From positions 1 to 64,000 of the forward strand of contig NZ_JAKSXW010000129.1 of the NCBI RefSeq assembly GCF_022829405.1: a stretch of 64,000 nucleotides of DNA, read 5' to 3'. The position numbers and the translations under genes were made by a program. This stretch comes from Methylobacterium sp. J-076. Lineage in GTDB: Bacteria; Pseudomonadota; Alphaproteobacteria; Rhizobiales; Beijerinckiaceae. Under the pieces are notes generated by a model. It made no database searches. It saw nothing but the letters and a program-made list of their open reading frames with translations, and had not been told where the DNA came from. Below, one piece after another: positions 34,835-43,905 of this stretch. Every line of letters starts with the position of its first letter. The first letter of the stretch is position 1.

Positions 34835-35197
34835 CTTAGATTGGAATTATTCCAAAAGATACGCCCGGCGCGGACGATCGCGGCCCGCCCCATCCGGCCG
34901 GGGCTTCGAGCACGCGCCGGGGGTCGAACGGGCCGCCGTCCCGGTGCGGGGCCGGAACGCAATTCACGACTTTCGTGCCTCGAATTTGCAGACGCAGCCA
35001 CTAAATTCGAATTCATAAGCCGATCTGTTCGGTCTCGGTGAACCCAGGGACCCTATTTCCGAACATGCCGGGAAATTGACTTGTCCCGGTGGCCTGGCGC
35101 CGGAACGGTTCGTTCCCGCGCGATGTTTCAGGCGGCGTCTCGGCCATCGATCCGATCTTTCGGGGCCGTCGGCGTCGTTCCCGGAAGGATTCCCTCA
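34835..35197. other. Divergent intergenic region
   Basis: This 363-bp region separates the iron-linked operon (minus) from the His-rich protein gene (plus). Apart from the palindrome at 34,841-34,855 and an AT-rich patch near 34,998-35,012 with the palindrome AATTCGAATT, nothing gene-like is seen. The plus-strand promoter is not clearly recognisable. Confidence 0.5.
34841..34855 (-). promoter_or_regulatory. Perfect 15-bp palindrome resembling an Irr (ICE) box
   Basis: TTGGAAT-T-ATTCCAA is a perfect palindrome 7 bases upstream of the first codon of the small regulator gene. Read on the minus strand it is TTTGGAATAATTCCAAT. It matches the Irr iron-control-element consensus TTTAGAA-N3-TTCTAAA at 11 of 14 defined positions, with two of the three mismatches symmetric. 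In alphaproteobacteria Irr represses iron-export or storage genes of the VIT-like MbfA type. The position so near the start codon suggests repression. Confidence 0.6.
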
Positions 35198-35581
35198 ATG
35201 GACAAGACAGTCGCAGGCCTGATCGGAGCCGTCACGCTCCTGGCCGCGGTCGATCCGGCCCAGGCCGCCATGCCGGCCGCGACCGGCCTCAGGGCGGCCA
35301 TGCAGGCCGAGAGCTACGCCGACCTGCTGAAGCCCATTCCCGATGCGGTGGCTCTCCTCAAGGAGTCCGACGCCGCCGAAGCGCAGGCCGCGCTGCTCGC
35401 CCCGGCGTCAGAGGGCGACGCGACGGTGCAGGAGGCCCAGTACTACTACCCCCACCATCACCATCATCACCGCTTCTACCGGCGGTTCTACCATCACCAC
35501 CATCACCACCACCGCTTCTTCCGGCGGTTCCACCATCACCACCATCATCACCACGGCTACTACCGCCCCTACGGGTACTGA
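35198..35581 (+). CDS. His-rich exported protein (probable metal binding)
   Basis: This 127-residue protein has a signal peptide (MDKTVAGLIGAVTLLAAVDPAQAA), an Ala-rich helical middle and a C-terminal third made of three His blocks of six to eight residues. The blocks are separated by R-F-(Y/F)-R-R-F linkers, and the protein ends GYYRPYGY. Such blocks bind Ni, Zn, Co or Cu. AAGGA precedes the ATG at 35,198. It faces the VIT operon and is followed by a strong hairpin. The three His blocks look like a tandem duplication of a unit of about 15 residues. No family name is supported. Confidence 0.75.
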   Translation: MDKTVAGLIGAVTLLAAVDPAQAAMPAATGLRAAMQAESYADLLKPIPDAVALLKESDAAEAQAALLAPASEGDATVQEAQYYYPHHHHHHRFYRRFYHHHHHHHRFFRRFHHHHHHHHGYYRPYGY

Positions 35582-35589
35582 GCGGCCGC

Positions 35590-35620
35590 GGGGCGGAGAG
35601 GGGGCCTCCCTCTCCGCCCC
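35590..35620. terminator. Strong GC hairpin between convergent genes
   Basis: GGGGCGGAGAGGG at 35,590-35,602 pairs perfectly with CCCTCTCCGCCCC at 35,608-35,620 around a 5-base loop. It begins 9 bases after the stop of the His-rich gene and 5 bases beyond the stop of the converging gene. There is no T tract, so intrinsic termination is not certain. Confidence 0.6.
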
Positions 35621-35624
35621 ACCG

Positions 35625-36338
35625 TCACCGGGGGCTTTTGGCCGCCCCCAGGATGCGCCGGTAGGTCCCGTCGAACACGGTGTTCGTCGCCGAGGTCCAT
35701 TGCGAATCCGCCGCCAGCGTCGTCCGGCTCGCGTAGATGCGCCGGGACTGGAGTTCCCGCTCGGCGGCCTCCTCCTCCGGCATGGGCACCAGCTCGAAAT
35801 CGGCCTCGGCCGGCACGATCGTCACCTGCATGAACGGCTCGCCGGGCCGGAAGACGTGGGTGCGCCCCTCGTCCGGGGCCTTGAAGACCATGAAGTACAT
35901 CATCGGCCACCAGTGCCGCAGGAGCGCGGGCACCGCGACCGGCACGGTCCCGGTCCTGTCGGTGTAGAAGCGGGGATGGGTCTCGGTCTTGATCGCCCAT
36001 CCCTCCTCCACCTTCAGATCGAGGAGGACTTGGTAGGTGTAGTAGGCGTCGCCGAAGCTTCGGAACGGCGGCCATTGCATGCCGGGCTCCGGCGGCTCCC
36101 CGAAATCGCCCTCGAAGACGAGCGCCCCGTCCGCCGTGCTGACGCGCAGCTCGGCCTCGTAGGGGTAGAACACCTCGATCCCCGCCTTGGCCGCCTCGGA
36201 GAACGGCAGACAGTGCCAGGCATATTCCTGGGAGCCGTCCGCCCGGGGCTCGGGGTGGCCCGCCCAGCCGGGGATCTCGAGGCGCGTGCGCCGGGGGAGC
36301 AGGCCCGGCTCCATCAGCCTGTACTTCACCTGTCGCAT
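35625..36338 (-). CDS. Uncharacterised protein, possibly DUF6065-related
   Basis: This 237-residue soluble protein with many aromatic residues has a WHCLPFSEAAKAGIEVFYPY block near 41. A central FRSFGDAYYTYQVLL segment and ALLRHWWPMMYFMVFKAP followed by FRPGEPFMQVTIVP (about 135-175) complete it. The order CLP, AG, W-P, GEPF resembles DUF6065-type proteins as far as I recall them, but this is not verified. There is no signal peptide. It lies downstream of katG on the same strand behind a hairpin. Function is unknown. Confidence 0.65.
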   Translation of the reverse strand: MRQVKYRLMEPGLLPRRTRLEIPGWAGHPEPRADGSQEYAWHCLPFSEAAKAGIEVFYPYEAELRVSTADGALVFEGDFGEPPEPGMQWPPFRSFGDAYYTYQVLLDLKVEEGWAIKTETHPRFYTDRTGTVPVAVPALLRHWWPMMYFMVFKAPDEGRTHVFRPGEPFMQVTIVPAEADFELVPMPEEEAAERELQSRRIYASRTTLAADSQWTSATNTVFDGTYRRILGAAKSPR

Positions 36339-36428
36339 GCGTGGCTGTCTCGATGATCCCGGTCCCCGTAACGCCGTGCGCGTCGAGACGGTTCAGCGTG
36401 TCGCGCCCGGCGCCGGGAGTGGCCATGG

Positions 36429-36450
36429 CAGCCGGGGAGGGCCCCGGCTG
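36429..36450. terminator. Hairpin after katG
   Basis: CAGCCGGGG (36,429-36,437) pairs with CCCCGGCTG (36,442-36,450) over a 4-base loop, 25 bases downstream of the katG stop on the minus strand. There is no U tract. Confidence 0.5.
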
Positions 36451-36474
36451 CCGGACGAATCGCCCGTGGTCCGG

Positions 36475-38745
36475 TCAGACCTTCAGGTCGTAGCGGTCGA
36501 GGGTCATCACCTTGTCCCAGGCCTTCACGAAGTCGCGCAGGAAGCGCTCCTGCCCGTCCGTGCCGGCATAGACCTCGGCCACCGCCCGGAGCTGGGCGTT
36601 GGTGCCGAAGACGAGGTCGCAGCGGGTGGCCGTGAACGCCGCCCGCCCGGTGGCCCGGTCCTCGAGGGTGAACGCCATCCCGGCCCCGTCCGCCTTCTTC
36701 CACTCGTAGTCCATGCTGGTGAGCACGGTGAAGAAGTCGTTCGTGAGCACCCCGACCCGGTCGGTGAAGATGCCGTGCCGCGAGCCGTCGTGGTTCAGGT
36801 TCAGCGCCCGCAGGCCGCCCGTCAGCGCCACCCATTCGGGGGCGGTGAGCGCCAGCAGGTGCGCCCGGTCGAGGAAGATCCGCTCCGGCGAGACCCGGCC
36901 CTGGGTGATCTCGGCGAAGCGGTCGTCCACGTAGTTGCGGAACCCGTCCACCACCGGCTTCAGCCACTCGAAGCTGTCGGCGTCGGTGAGCGCGTCGGTC
37001 GTGTCCATCCGCCCCGGGGCGAAGGGCACCGTGACCGAGGCCCCGGCGTCGCGGGCGGCCTTCTCCACCGCCGCGCAGCCGCCGAGCACGATGAGGTCGG
37101 CGAGCGACACCTTCTTGCCCCCGCCGGCCCGGCCGTTGAACCCGGCCGCGATGCCCTTCAGGGACCCGATCACCGGCATGGCCCGGCGGTTCACCGCCCA
37201 GTCCTTCTGCGGCGCCAGCGCGATGCGGGCGCCGTTCGCGCCGCCGCGCTTGTCGGTGTTGCGGTGGGTGGAGGCCGAGGAGAAGGCCGCGAAGGCGAGG
37301 TCCGACACGGAATGCCCGAGGCCGAGGATCTCCTCCTTGAGGGCGGCGATGTCCGCCGCATCGATCAGCGGATGATCGACGGCCGGGATCGGATCCTGCC
37401 AGAGCAGGTCCGGCTCGAGGGTCTTCTCCGGGCCGAGGTAGCGCTCCTTCGGGCCCATGTCGCGGTGGGTGAGCTTGTACCACGCCTTGGAGAACTGCAG
37501 CGTGAACTCATCGAAATCGTTGAGGAACTTCAGGCAGATCTCCCGGTAGACCGGATCGACCTTGAGGGCGATGTCGCTGGTCATCATCATCAGCGGGTGG
37601 GTCTTGCCGGGGATGTGGGCATCGGGCGTGCGCGGCGCGTCCGCATCGACGGGCTCCCATTGCAGGGCGCCGGCCGGGCTCTTCGTCTGCTTCCACTCGA
37701 ACTTGAAGAGGTGCGTCAGGTAGTCGTTGTCCCACTGGGTCGGGTTCGGCACCCAGGATCCCTCGATGCCGTTGGTCATCGTGTACTCGGCGAAGCCCGG
37801 CCCTTCCGGGTTGTGCCAGCCGAGGCCCATCGCCTCCATGGGGGCGATCTCCGGCGGCGGGCCGACCTTGTCCGCCTTGACCATGCCGTGGCTCTTGCCG
37901 AAGGCGTGGCCGCCCGCGATCAGCGCGACGGTCTCCTCGTCGTTCATCGCCATGCGGGTGAAGGTGATGCGGATGTCGCGGGCCGAGCCCATCGGGTCGC
38001 CGTTGGCGTAAGGGCCCTCCGGGTTCACGTAGATCAGCGCCTGGTGGGAGGCCGCGAGCGGGTTCTCCATGTCGTAGTCGGCATCGCCGTTCTTGCCGCG
38101 CCAGCGCTTGTCGCGGGTGACCATGCTGTCGAAGGATTCGACGTGGGTCGGGTCCCACAGCTCCGGGCCCCAGTAGGTGGCGTTGTCCGCCTCCCAGGCG
38201 TCCCGGCGGCCGCCGGCGAAGCCGTAGGTGGGCAGGCCCATGATCTCCAGGGCGACCGTGCCGGTCAGCACCATCAGGTCGGCCCAGGACAGGGCGTTGC
38301 CGTATTTCTGCTTGATCGGCCAGATCAGGCGGCGGGACTTGTCGGTGTTGCCGTTGTCCCACCACGAGCTGATCGGCGCGAAGCGCTGCAGGCCCTCGCC
38401 CGCGCCGCCGCGGCCGTCGGCGATGCGGTAGGTGCCGGCCGAGTGCCAGGCCATGCGGATCATCTGCGGGCCGTAATTGCCGTAGTCGGACGGCCACCAC
38501 GCCACCGAACTCGTCAGGAACGACCGGACGTCGGCCTTGAGCTGCTGGTAGTCGATCGCCTGGAACGCGGCCGTGTAGTCGAAATCCGCCAGCGGGTTCG
38601 CCTGCGGCCCGTTCTGGTGCAGCATCTCCACCCGCAGGCGGTCGGGATACCAGTCCTCCAGGGTGGGCGGCGAGGTGAACGCGCCGCCGATGCGGTCGCC
38701 GCCGAACGGGCATTGGCCCGAGAGGGCATCCTTATAAGTGTCCAT
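36475..38745 (-). CDS. katG: Catalase-peroxidase
   Basis: This 756-residue bifunctional heme enzyme destroys hydrogen peroxide. The distal site is complete in [13 protein letters not shown] (Arg, Trp, His). The Trp-Tyr-Met cross-link partners are present as that Trp, the Tyr of LIYVNPEGP near 236 and the Met of [13 protein letters not shown] near 262. The proximal heme His is in [11 protein letters not shown]. The C-terminal heme-less domain is full length. AAGAG precedes the ATG at 38,745. No oxyR gene is adjacent. The middle ([18 protein letters not shown]) is slightly longer than in common KatGs. Confidence 0.96.
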   Translation of the reverse strand: MDTYKDALSGQCPFGGDRIGGAFTSPPTLEDWYPDRLRVEMLHQNGPQANPLADFDYTAAFQAIDYQQLKADVRSFLTSSVAWWPSDYGNYGPQMIRMAWHSAGTYRIADGRGGAGEGLQRFAPISSWWDNGNTDKSRRLIWPIKQKYGNALSWADLMVLTGTVALEIMGLPTYGFAGGRRDAWEADNATYWGPELWDPTHVESFDSMVTRDKRWRGKNGDADYDMENPLAASHQALIYVNPEGPYANGDPMGSARDIRITFTRMAMNDEETVALIAGGHAFGKSHGMVKADKVGPPPEIAPMEAMGLGWHNPEGPGFAEYTMTNGIEGSWVPNPTQWDNDYLTHLFKFEWKQTKSPAGALQWEPVDADAPRTPDAHIPGKTHPLMMMTSDIALKVDPVYREICLKFLNDFDEFTLQFSKAWYKLTHRDMGPKERYLGPEKTLEPDLLWQDPIPAVDHPLIDAADIAALKEEILGLGHSVSDLAFAAFSSASTHRNTDKRGGANGARIALAPQKDWAVNRRAMPVIGSLKGIAAGFNGRAGGGKKVSLADLIVLGGCAAVEKAARDAGASVTVPFAPGRMDTTDALTDADSFEWLKPVVDGFRNYVDDRFAEITQGRVSPERIFLDRAHLLALTAPEWVALTGGLRALNLNHDGSRHGIFTDRVGVLTNDFFTVLTSMDYEWKKADGAGMAFTLEDRATGRAAFTATRCDLVFGTNAQLRAVAEVYAGTDGQERFLRDFVKAWDKVMTLDRYDLKV

Positions 38746-39256
38746 GGATCATACTCTTCGTAGAACGCGAACGAAGGGACATCCCGTTCGCCACCGGGGG
38801 AAATTGGCCGATCCGTCGCTGCAGGGTGCCGCCGCGACCGGCCCCGACAGGCCCTCACCGCCGCATCGAACAAGCCGAGCCGGCCGGACGAGGGCGTGAT
38901 GCGGGACGCGGGCGTCGGCCATCGAGGAAGGCTTCGGTCCTGGGCGTCGGGCGATGCCCGTTCGGCACCGTCGGGGATCACCGACCGCTCGACAGCTAAA
39001 TGGGGCGCGCGCGTCGATTGGCAGGTTAAAAATAATGTTAGTGTCGGCAAGGTGGAGCCTGCGGCCGTTCACATTAAGGCGTCAGAGCTTCATCACCGGG
39101 GTGCCCGCCGGCTAGACCGCCGGACGATCACCGCTATAGCGGAGGCGGGAACTGCGCATCGTTCCATCCTCTGACGGTAGGCCCGGGGTGCCCGGGCGCC
39201 GGGCCCGGGTGATCGAGACAATGTGTCTGGCCTATCGAAGCCTGACCGGGGATCAG
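38746..39256. other. Divergent intergenic region katG/mipA-like
   Basis: About 510 bp separate katG (minus) from the outer-membrane protein gene (plus). There is an AT-rich patch at 39,017-39,045 and a perfect 12-bp palindrome CCGCTATAGCGG at 39,131-39,142, about 115 bp before the plus-strand start, either of which may belong to a promoter. No credible gene is seen in it. Confidence 0.5.
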
Positions 39257-40153
39257 ATGCGAGGGGTGAGAAGAGTTCGTGTCGTGAGCGTCGGATCGGT
39301 CCTTCTGTCGGGTGCGCGGGCCATGGTCGTCGCCCTTCCGCTCGCCCTGGCGGCGCAGTCCCGGGCGGTGGCCGCGGATCTCGTGGACCCGCCCCCGGCG
39401 CGCCAACCCGCCTTCACCTACGTCGATCCGCAGACGTGGGAGATCACCCTCAGCGGGACGCTGCAGGCGATCCCCCGCTATCCGGGTGCGTCGGAATACG
39501 CGAGCGTGGGCTATCCGGGGGTGGACATCCACCGCGCGGGAGAGCCCCGCCGCTTCTCGGCCCCGGACGACAATTTCAGCTTCACGCTCTACGACTCGGA
39601 CACGTTCCGGGTGGGGCCGACGCTGCGCTACGTGCCGGGGCGCTATTACGGCGACGACCGCAAGCACCTGTTCGGCTTCCGCGACGCGCGGATCGCGTTC
39701 GAGCCCGGCCTGTTCGTCGAGGTGTACCCCGTTCCCTCCGTCCGGCTGCGCGGGGAAATCCGCCAGGGCGTCTACGGCCATCACGGGGCGGTGGGCACCG
39801 TCGCCGCCGACTACCTGCTGCCCTTCGATCGCTGGCTGTTCTCCGTCGGCCCCCGCTTCAACATCGGGGATGCGAGCTTCGCGCAGAAGTACTTCGGCGT
39901 GAGCCCGATCGAGGCCGCCATCAACGGGCGCGTCGTCCCCTACAGCCCCGGCAGCTTCTACGCGGCGGGCCTGCTCGCGGCGGTCACCTTCCGCCAGAGC
40001 GAGACGTGGTCCTACACCGCCTTCGGAGGCTACAGCCGCATCCTCGGGGCCTCCGGCGAGAGCCCCCTGGTCGATGACCCCTACGGCAACCCCAACCAGC
40101 TCACGTTCGGGCTCCAGCTCGACTACACGTTCAAGACGCAGCCGCTGCTGTAG
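39257..40153 (+). CDS. MipA/OmpV-family outer-membrane protein
   Basis: This 298-residue outer-membrane beta-barrel protein has a signal peptide (VVALPLALAAQSRAVAA), a soluble lead (DLVDPPPARQPAF) and then alternating strands such as WEITLSGTLQAIPRYPGA, RVGPTLRYVPGR and LTFGLQLDYTFKTQPLL with a C-terminal strand motif. The MipA/OmpV family includes scaffolding proteins for murein synthesis and porin-like proteins; the actual role is unknown. The ATG at 39,257 follows GGGGA; a start at 39,188 would add 23 residues. It is monocistronic. Confidence 0.8.
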   Translation: MRGVRRVRVVSVGSVLLSGARAMVVALPLALAAQSRAVAADLVDPPPARQPAFTYVDPQTWEITLSGTLQAIPRYPGASEYASVGYPGVDIHRAGEPRRFSAPDDNFSFTLYDSDTFRVGPTLRYVPGRYYGDDRKHLFGFRDARIAFEPGLFVEVYPVPSVRLRGEIRQGVYGHHGAVGTVAADYLLPFDRWLFSVGPRFNIGDASFAQKYFGVSPIEAAINGRVVPYSPGSFYAAGLLAAVTFRQSETWSYTAFGGYSRILGASGESPLVDDPYGNPNQLTFGLQLDYTFKTQPLL

Positions 40154-40306
40154 GGCCCGGGCTGCCGCGTTCGCCGCCGCCCGGCCGGGCCAGGGTTGCG
40201 GGGGCGGCGCGACGGCCCGGCGCGCGGGCGCCTCGCGGCGGGAGCGACTCCGGCGCCCCCTGCCCTTCGTTGAGCTCGGCGTCCCGGTGGCCTATGCAGT
40301 CATGCC

Positions 40307-42340
40307 ATGGACCCCCAAGCCTCCGCCGCACGATCCTCGGCCCCCCTCGCCTGCACAGCGCCGCCTCCCGGAAAGGCGGTGCCGTTCCTGCCGATGAGCC
40401 GCGCCGAAATGGCGGCGCTCGGGTGGGACGCCTGCGACATCGTGCTGGTGACGGGGGACGCCTATGTGGACCATCCGAGCTTCGGCATGGCCATCATCGG
40501 CCGGCTGCTCGAAGCGCAGGGGTTCAGGGTCGGCATCATCGCGCAGCCCGACTGGCAGTCGGCCGAGCCGTTCAAGGCCCTGGGCAAGCCGACGCTGTTC
40601 TTCGGCGTCACCGGCGGCAACCTCGACTCGATGGTGAACCGCTACACCGCGGACCGGCGGCTGCGCCACGACGACGCCTACACGGCCGGCGGGGAAGGCG
40701 GCGCGCGCCCGGACCGCTCGACCATCGTCTACACCCAGCGCTGCCGCGAGGCCTACAAGGACGTGCCGATCGTGCTCGGCGGCATCGAGGCCTCGCTGCG
40801 CCGCATCGCGCACTACGATTACTGGTCCGACAAGGTGCGCCGCTCGATCCTCGCGGACGCGAAGGCCGACCTGCTCATCTACGGCAATGCCGAGCGCGCC
40901 GTGGTCGAGGTGGCGAACCGCCTCGCGGCCGGCGAGGCGCCGCACGAGATCGACTCCGTCCGGGGCGTCGCCCTGTTCCGCCGCGTGCCCGGCCATTACA
41001 CCGAGCTGCCCGCCGACGACCTCGATTCCACGGACGAAGCCGCCTCCCGCCGGCCGGGCGAGACCGTGATCCGGCTCCCCGCCTACGAGCAGGTCAAAGA
41101 CGACAAGGAGGCCTATGCCCGCGCCTCGCGCGTGCTGCACCGGGAGGCCAACCCCGGCAACGCCCGCCCGCTCGTCCAGCGGCATGGCGACCGCGACCTG
41201 TGGCTGAACCCGCCGCCGATCCCGCTGACGAGCGAGGAGATGGATGCGGTCTACGACCTGCCCTACGCCCGCGCCCCCCATCCCGCCTACGGCGACGCGA
41301 AGATCCCCGCCTGGGACATGATCAAGTTCTCGGTGACGATCATGCGCGGCTGCTTCGGCGGCTGCACCTTCTGCTCCATCACCGAGCACGAGGGCCGGGT
41401 CATCCAGAACCGCTCGGAGGGCTCGATCCTGCGCGAGGTCGAGCGGATCCGCGACAAGACGCCGGGCTTCACGGGGGTGATCTCGGATGTCGGCGGGCCG
41501 ACCGCGAACATGTACCGGATGGCCTGCAAGGACCCGAAGATCGAGGCGGCGTGCCGGCTGCCGTCCTGCGTCTTCCCCGACATCTGCCCCAACCTGAACA
41601 CCTCGCACGACGACCTGATCCGGCTCTACCGCAAGGTCCGGGAGGTGAAGGGCGTCAAGAAGGTGATGGTCGCCTCCGGCGTGCGCTACGACCTCGCGGT
41701 CCGGAGCCCCGAATATGTCGAGGAGCTCGTGACCCACCACGTCGGCGGCCGTCTCAAGATCGCCCCCGAACACACCGAGCGCGGCCCCCTCGACCTGATG
41801 ATGAAGCCGGGCATCGGCACGTACGACCGCTTCAAGGAGATGTTCGACGCCGCCGCCGCGAAGGCCGGCAAGAAATACTACCTGATCCCGTATTTCATCG
41901 CGGCGCATCCGGGCACGACCGACGAGGACATGATGAGCCTCGCCCTCTGGCTCAAGAAGAACGACTATCGCGCCGATCAGGTGCAGACGTTCCTGCCCTC
42001 GCCGATGGCGACCGCCACGACCATGTACCACACCGAGATCAACCCGTTGCAGGGCGTGCGGCGCGGCGGCAGCGAGCCGGTGGAGGCGATCAAGGGGATG
42101 CGGCAGCGCCGGCTGCACAAGGCGTTCCTGCGCTACCACGACCCCGAGAACTGGCCCCTGCTGCGCGAGGCGCTGCGGGCCATGGGCCGGGCCGACCTCA
42201 TCGGGCCGAGGCCGGACCAACTCATTCCGCTCTCGCAGCCGCCGGGGACGGGCTTGGGCAAGGCGGGAGGCCAGCCACGCCCCGGGCGCCACCCGGGGGC
42301 GCCGCGGTTCACCACGAAGGGCGTGCCGCTGAGGAAGTGA
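40307..42340 (+). CDS. ygiQ: YgiQ-family radical SAM protein
   Basis: This 677-residue iron-sulfur protein of the UPF0313/YgiQ family has an N-terminal domain with [25 protein letters not shown]. The radical SAM cluster motif CFGGCTFCS (Cx3Cx2C) lies near residue 349, and the C-terminal part has [16 protein letters not shown] and [15 protein letters not shown]. The function is not established; a role in tRNA or other modification is speculative. The start at 40,307 keeps residues upstream of FLPMS, as in homologues. The C-terminal tail is basic and Pro-rich. Confidence 0.92.
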   Translation: MDPQASAARSSAPLACTAPPPGKAVPFLPMSRAEMAALGWDACDIVLVTGDAYVDHPSFGMAIIGRLLEAQGFRVGIIAQPDWQSAEPFKALGKPTLFFGVTGGNLDSMVNRYTADRRLRHDDAYTAGGEGGARPDRSTIVYTQRCREAYKDVPIVLGGIEASLRRIAHYDYWSDKVRRSILADAKADLLIYGNAERAVVEVANRLAAGEAPHEIDSVRGVALFRRVPGHYTELPADDLDSTDEAASRRPGETVIRLPAYEQVKDDKEAYARASRVLHREANPGNARPLVQRHGDRDLWLNPPPIPLTSEEMDAVYDLPYARAPHPAYGDAKIPAWDMIKFSVTIMRGCFGGCTFCSITEHEGRVIQNRSEGSILREVERIRDKTPGFTGVISDVGGPTANMYRMACKDPKIEAACRLPSCVFPDICPNLNTSHDDLIRLYRKVREVKGVKKVMVASGVRYDLAVRSPEYVEELVTHHVGGRLKIAPEHTERGPLDLMMKPGIGTYDRFKEMFDAAAAKAGKKYYLIPYFIAAHPGTTDEDMMSLALWLKKNDYRADQVQTFLPSPMATATTMYHTEINPLQGVRRGGSEPVEAIKGMRQRRLHKAFLRYHDPENWPLLREALRAMGRADLIGPRPDQLIPLSQPPGTGLGKAGGQPRPGRHPGAPRFTTKGVPLRK

Positions 42341-42427
42341 CGGTCTCGCGCGGGCGACGCGCCGACGCCCGCGCGTCGTCGGGTTGTTCGGCGAACCCGG
42401 TCTCCGGCAGAGGCTTGGCGGGGTGGG

Positions 42428-42456
42428 CGCCCCGGCTCCCCGCCGCAGCCGGGGCG
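42428..42456. terminator. GC hairpin between ygiQ and the BON-protein gene
   Basis: CGCCCCGGCT (42,428-42,437) pairs with AGCCGGGGCG (42,447-42,456), with a 9-base loop. It is in the gap between convergent genes and may terminate both. The remaining 42,341-42,681 sequence contains no gene. Confidence 0.5.
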
Positions 42457-42681
42457 TCGATCCGCCGGAGGTGTTCGACACCCTCCCGCAGGGACGGACA
42501 TCCCCAGGGCGGTTCCCCACGCCGGGATGATGCCGCGTCCGCCTGCGCTGGCTCCGATGGCGGCCGCGGCACCGTGCGGGGACGGCCCCGCGGTCGCGGG
42601 TGGGGCCTGGACGTGTCCGGCTCCTCCGTCGGGGCTCGAAGGCCCCTGGCGGCGCGGCGCGTCCGGCAGGGCGCGCTTCGT

Positions 42682-43332
42682 TCAGACGATGCTGATCCGG
42701 TTGTCCACCGCGGTGGTGCCCGGGCAGGCCCAGGCCGCGCCCACCGCCTCCCGGCGCTCCTGCATGGTCCGCACGGTCCCGCCGAGATGGACGGTCCCGC
42801 CATCCGCCGTGACCGTGACGGTCGCGGGGTCGAACAGCCATGACCGGTCGAGGGCCTCGCTGATGGTCGCGCTCACGTCGGCGACATCGACCTGGGGCAG
42901 GACGGTGACCCGGTTGTCCACCGCCACGACGCCGGAGAGGTGACGCAGCTCCCGCTCGGCGGCCTCGGACTGGAAATGGCGGTCCACCTCGCCGGTCAAG
43001 GTGATGACGCCCTTCGAGACCTTCAGGGAGATCCGGTCCGGGGGCACGGCCACGTTCCAGGCGAGGCGTGAGACGGCGGTCGCCGCGATGTCCTCGTCCG
43101 ACCGCTTGAGGGAAAACGGCACGTGGACTTCGATCTGCTGGACGATGGCCTTCACACCCCGCACCCGACGGGCCGCCGCCTCGGCGGCGAGCTTCTCGAC
43201 ATAGTTGTCGACCTGTCCGGTGAGGGCGACGACCCCGTCCTTCGCCGTGACGCCGATCTCGGAGGAGGTCACGGCCGGGTCCCAGATGAGCTCGGCCGTC
43301 ACCGCGTGCTGCAGGGTGGTGTCGTGGGACAT
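42682..43332 (-). CDS. Triple BON-domain protein
   Basis: This 216-residue soluble protein has three BON domains (about residues 5-70, 75-145 and 150-216). Each contains GVTAKDGVVALTGQV-like or VSKGVITLTGEV-like strands and an AVDNR(V/I) end. BON domains bind membranes or cell wall and often serve in stress resistance. There is no signal peptide, so it may act in the cytoplasm. It is a close paralogue (nearly equal length) of the protein at 47,563-48,210, and both carry a FixK-type box upstream. AAGGAGA precedes the ATG at 43,332. Confidence 0.85.
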   Translation of the reverse strand: MSHDTTLQHAVTAELIWDPAVTSSEIGVTAKDGVVALTGQVDNYVEKLAAEAAARRVRGVKAIVQQIEVHVPFSLKRSDEDIAATAVSRLAWNVAVPPDRISLKVSKGVITLTGEVDRHFQSEAAERELRHLSGVVAVDNRVTVLPQVDVADVSATISEALDRSWLFDPATVTVTADGGTVHLGGTVRTMQERREAVGAAWACPGTTAVDNRISIV

Positions 43333-43437
43333 GGTGGTCTCCTTGGGATGGGGGGGGAATGGCGCGGCCAGCCCGAACGCACCGCGGACGAGGATGCGAT
43401 CCGCCCTGGCCGACAGGAGATGGTCCGGTGTTCGTCC

Positions 43438-43479
43438 AAGCTAGGGACCGGGGCGGGCAGGGTCTTTGATCCACCGCAA
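43438..43479 (-). promoter_or_regulatory. FixK/FNR-type box upstream of the BON gene
   Basis: TTGATCCACCGCAA at 43,466-43,479 fits the alphaproteobacterial FixK consensus TTG(A/C)-N6-(T/G)CAA. On the minus strand a TAGCTT sequence (43,443-43,438) lies 23 bases from the box, the right spacing for activation at about -41. The same arrangement recurs before ohyA and the second BON gene. The site lies between this minus-strand gene and the plus-strand gene at 43,575, so either could respond. Confidence 0.68.
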
Positions 43480-43574
43480 GGAGTGCGACGGGCGCCCCTC
43501 TACGGTGGCATTCGCCGCCGTGGGGGCGCGGCGCGCCCAAGCGCACCCCGACCCCGACGCAAAGGAACCCCGAG

Positions 43575-43856
43575 ATGATCTGTCCCCGCTCCGTCGAGGC
43601 CCTGACCGCTCAGCAAGGACGACTGACCGAGCTGCTGCGCGTGATCGACGATGGCCGTTGGTGGGCCGGCGACGCCGCCTGCCGGATCGACGAGGACGAG
43701 GTCTGCCGGCAGGCCGAGAGGATTGGGGCCGCCCTCGACGTGGTGCAGCGCCTCACCGGCGAGATGGCCGCCAGGGGCAGCAGCGGCACCGGATCGCAAC
43801 TCGCCCAGGCGCCGACGCATGCCACGCCGCTGCGCACCGCCGCGGAGCCGGGGTGA
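43575..43856 (+). CDS. Hypothetical protein
   Basis: This 93-residue soluble protein has several Trp and Cys residues (DDGRWWAGDAACRIDEDEVC), a helical middle and a low-complexity tail. AAAGGA precedes the ATG. No family is recognised. It is divergent from the BON gene with a FixK-type box between them, which places it in the same putative regulon. Confidence 0.6.
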   Translation: MICPRSVEALTAQQGRLTELLRVIDDGRWWAGDAACRIDEDEVCRQAERIGAALDVVQRLTGEMAARGSSGTGSQLAQAPTHATPLRTAAEPG

Positions 43857-43857
43857 C

Positions 43858-43881
43858 GGGCCGGGGCTCCTCCCCCGGCCC
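43858..43881. terminator. GC hairpin between convergent genes
   Basis: GGGCCGGGG (43,858-43,866) pairs with CCCCGGCCC (43,873-43,881), 2 bases after the stop of the small hypothetical gene and 25 bases before the oleate hydratase stop. There is no U tract. Confidence 0.45.
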
Positions 43882-43905
43882 GGGGCTTCTCGCTCCGCCA
43901 GGGTT

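Noticed and set aside
35456-35570. His-coding CAT/CAC runs as a possible CRISPR or microsatellite
   Set aside because: They are codons of a signal-peptide protein with a good RBS; the units are not spacer-repeat organised.
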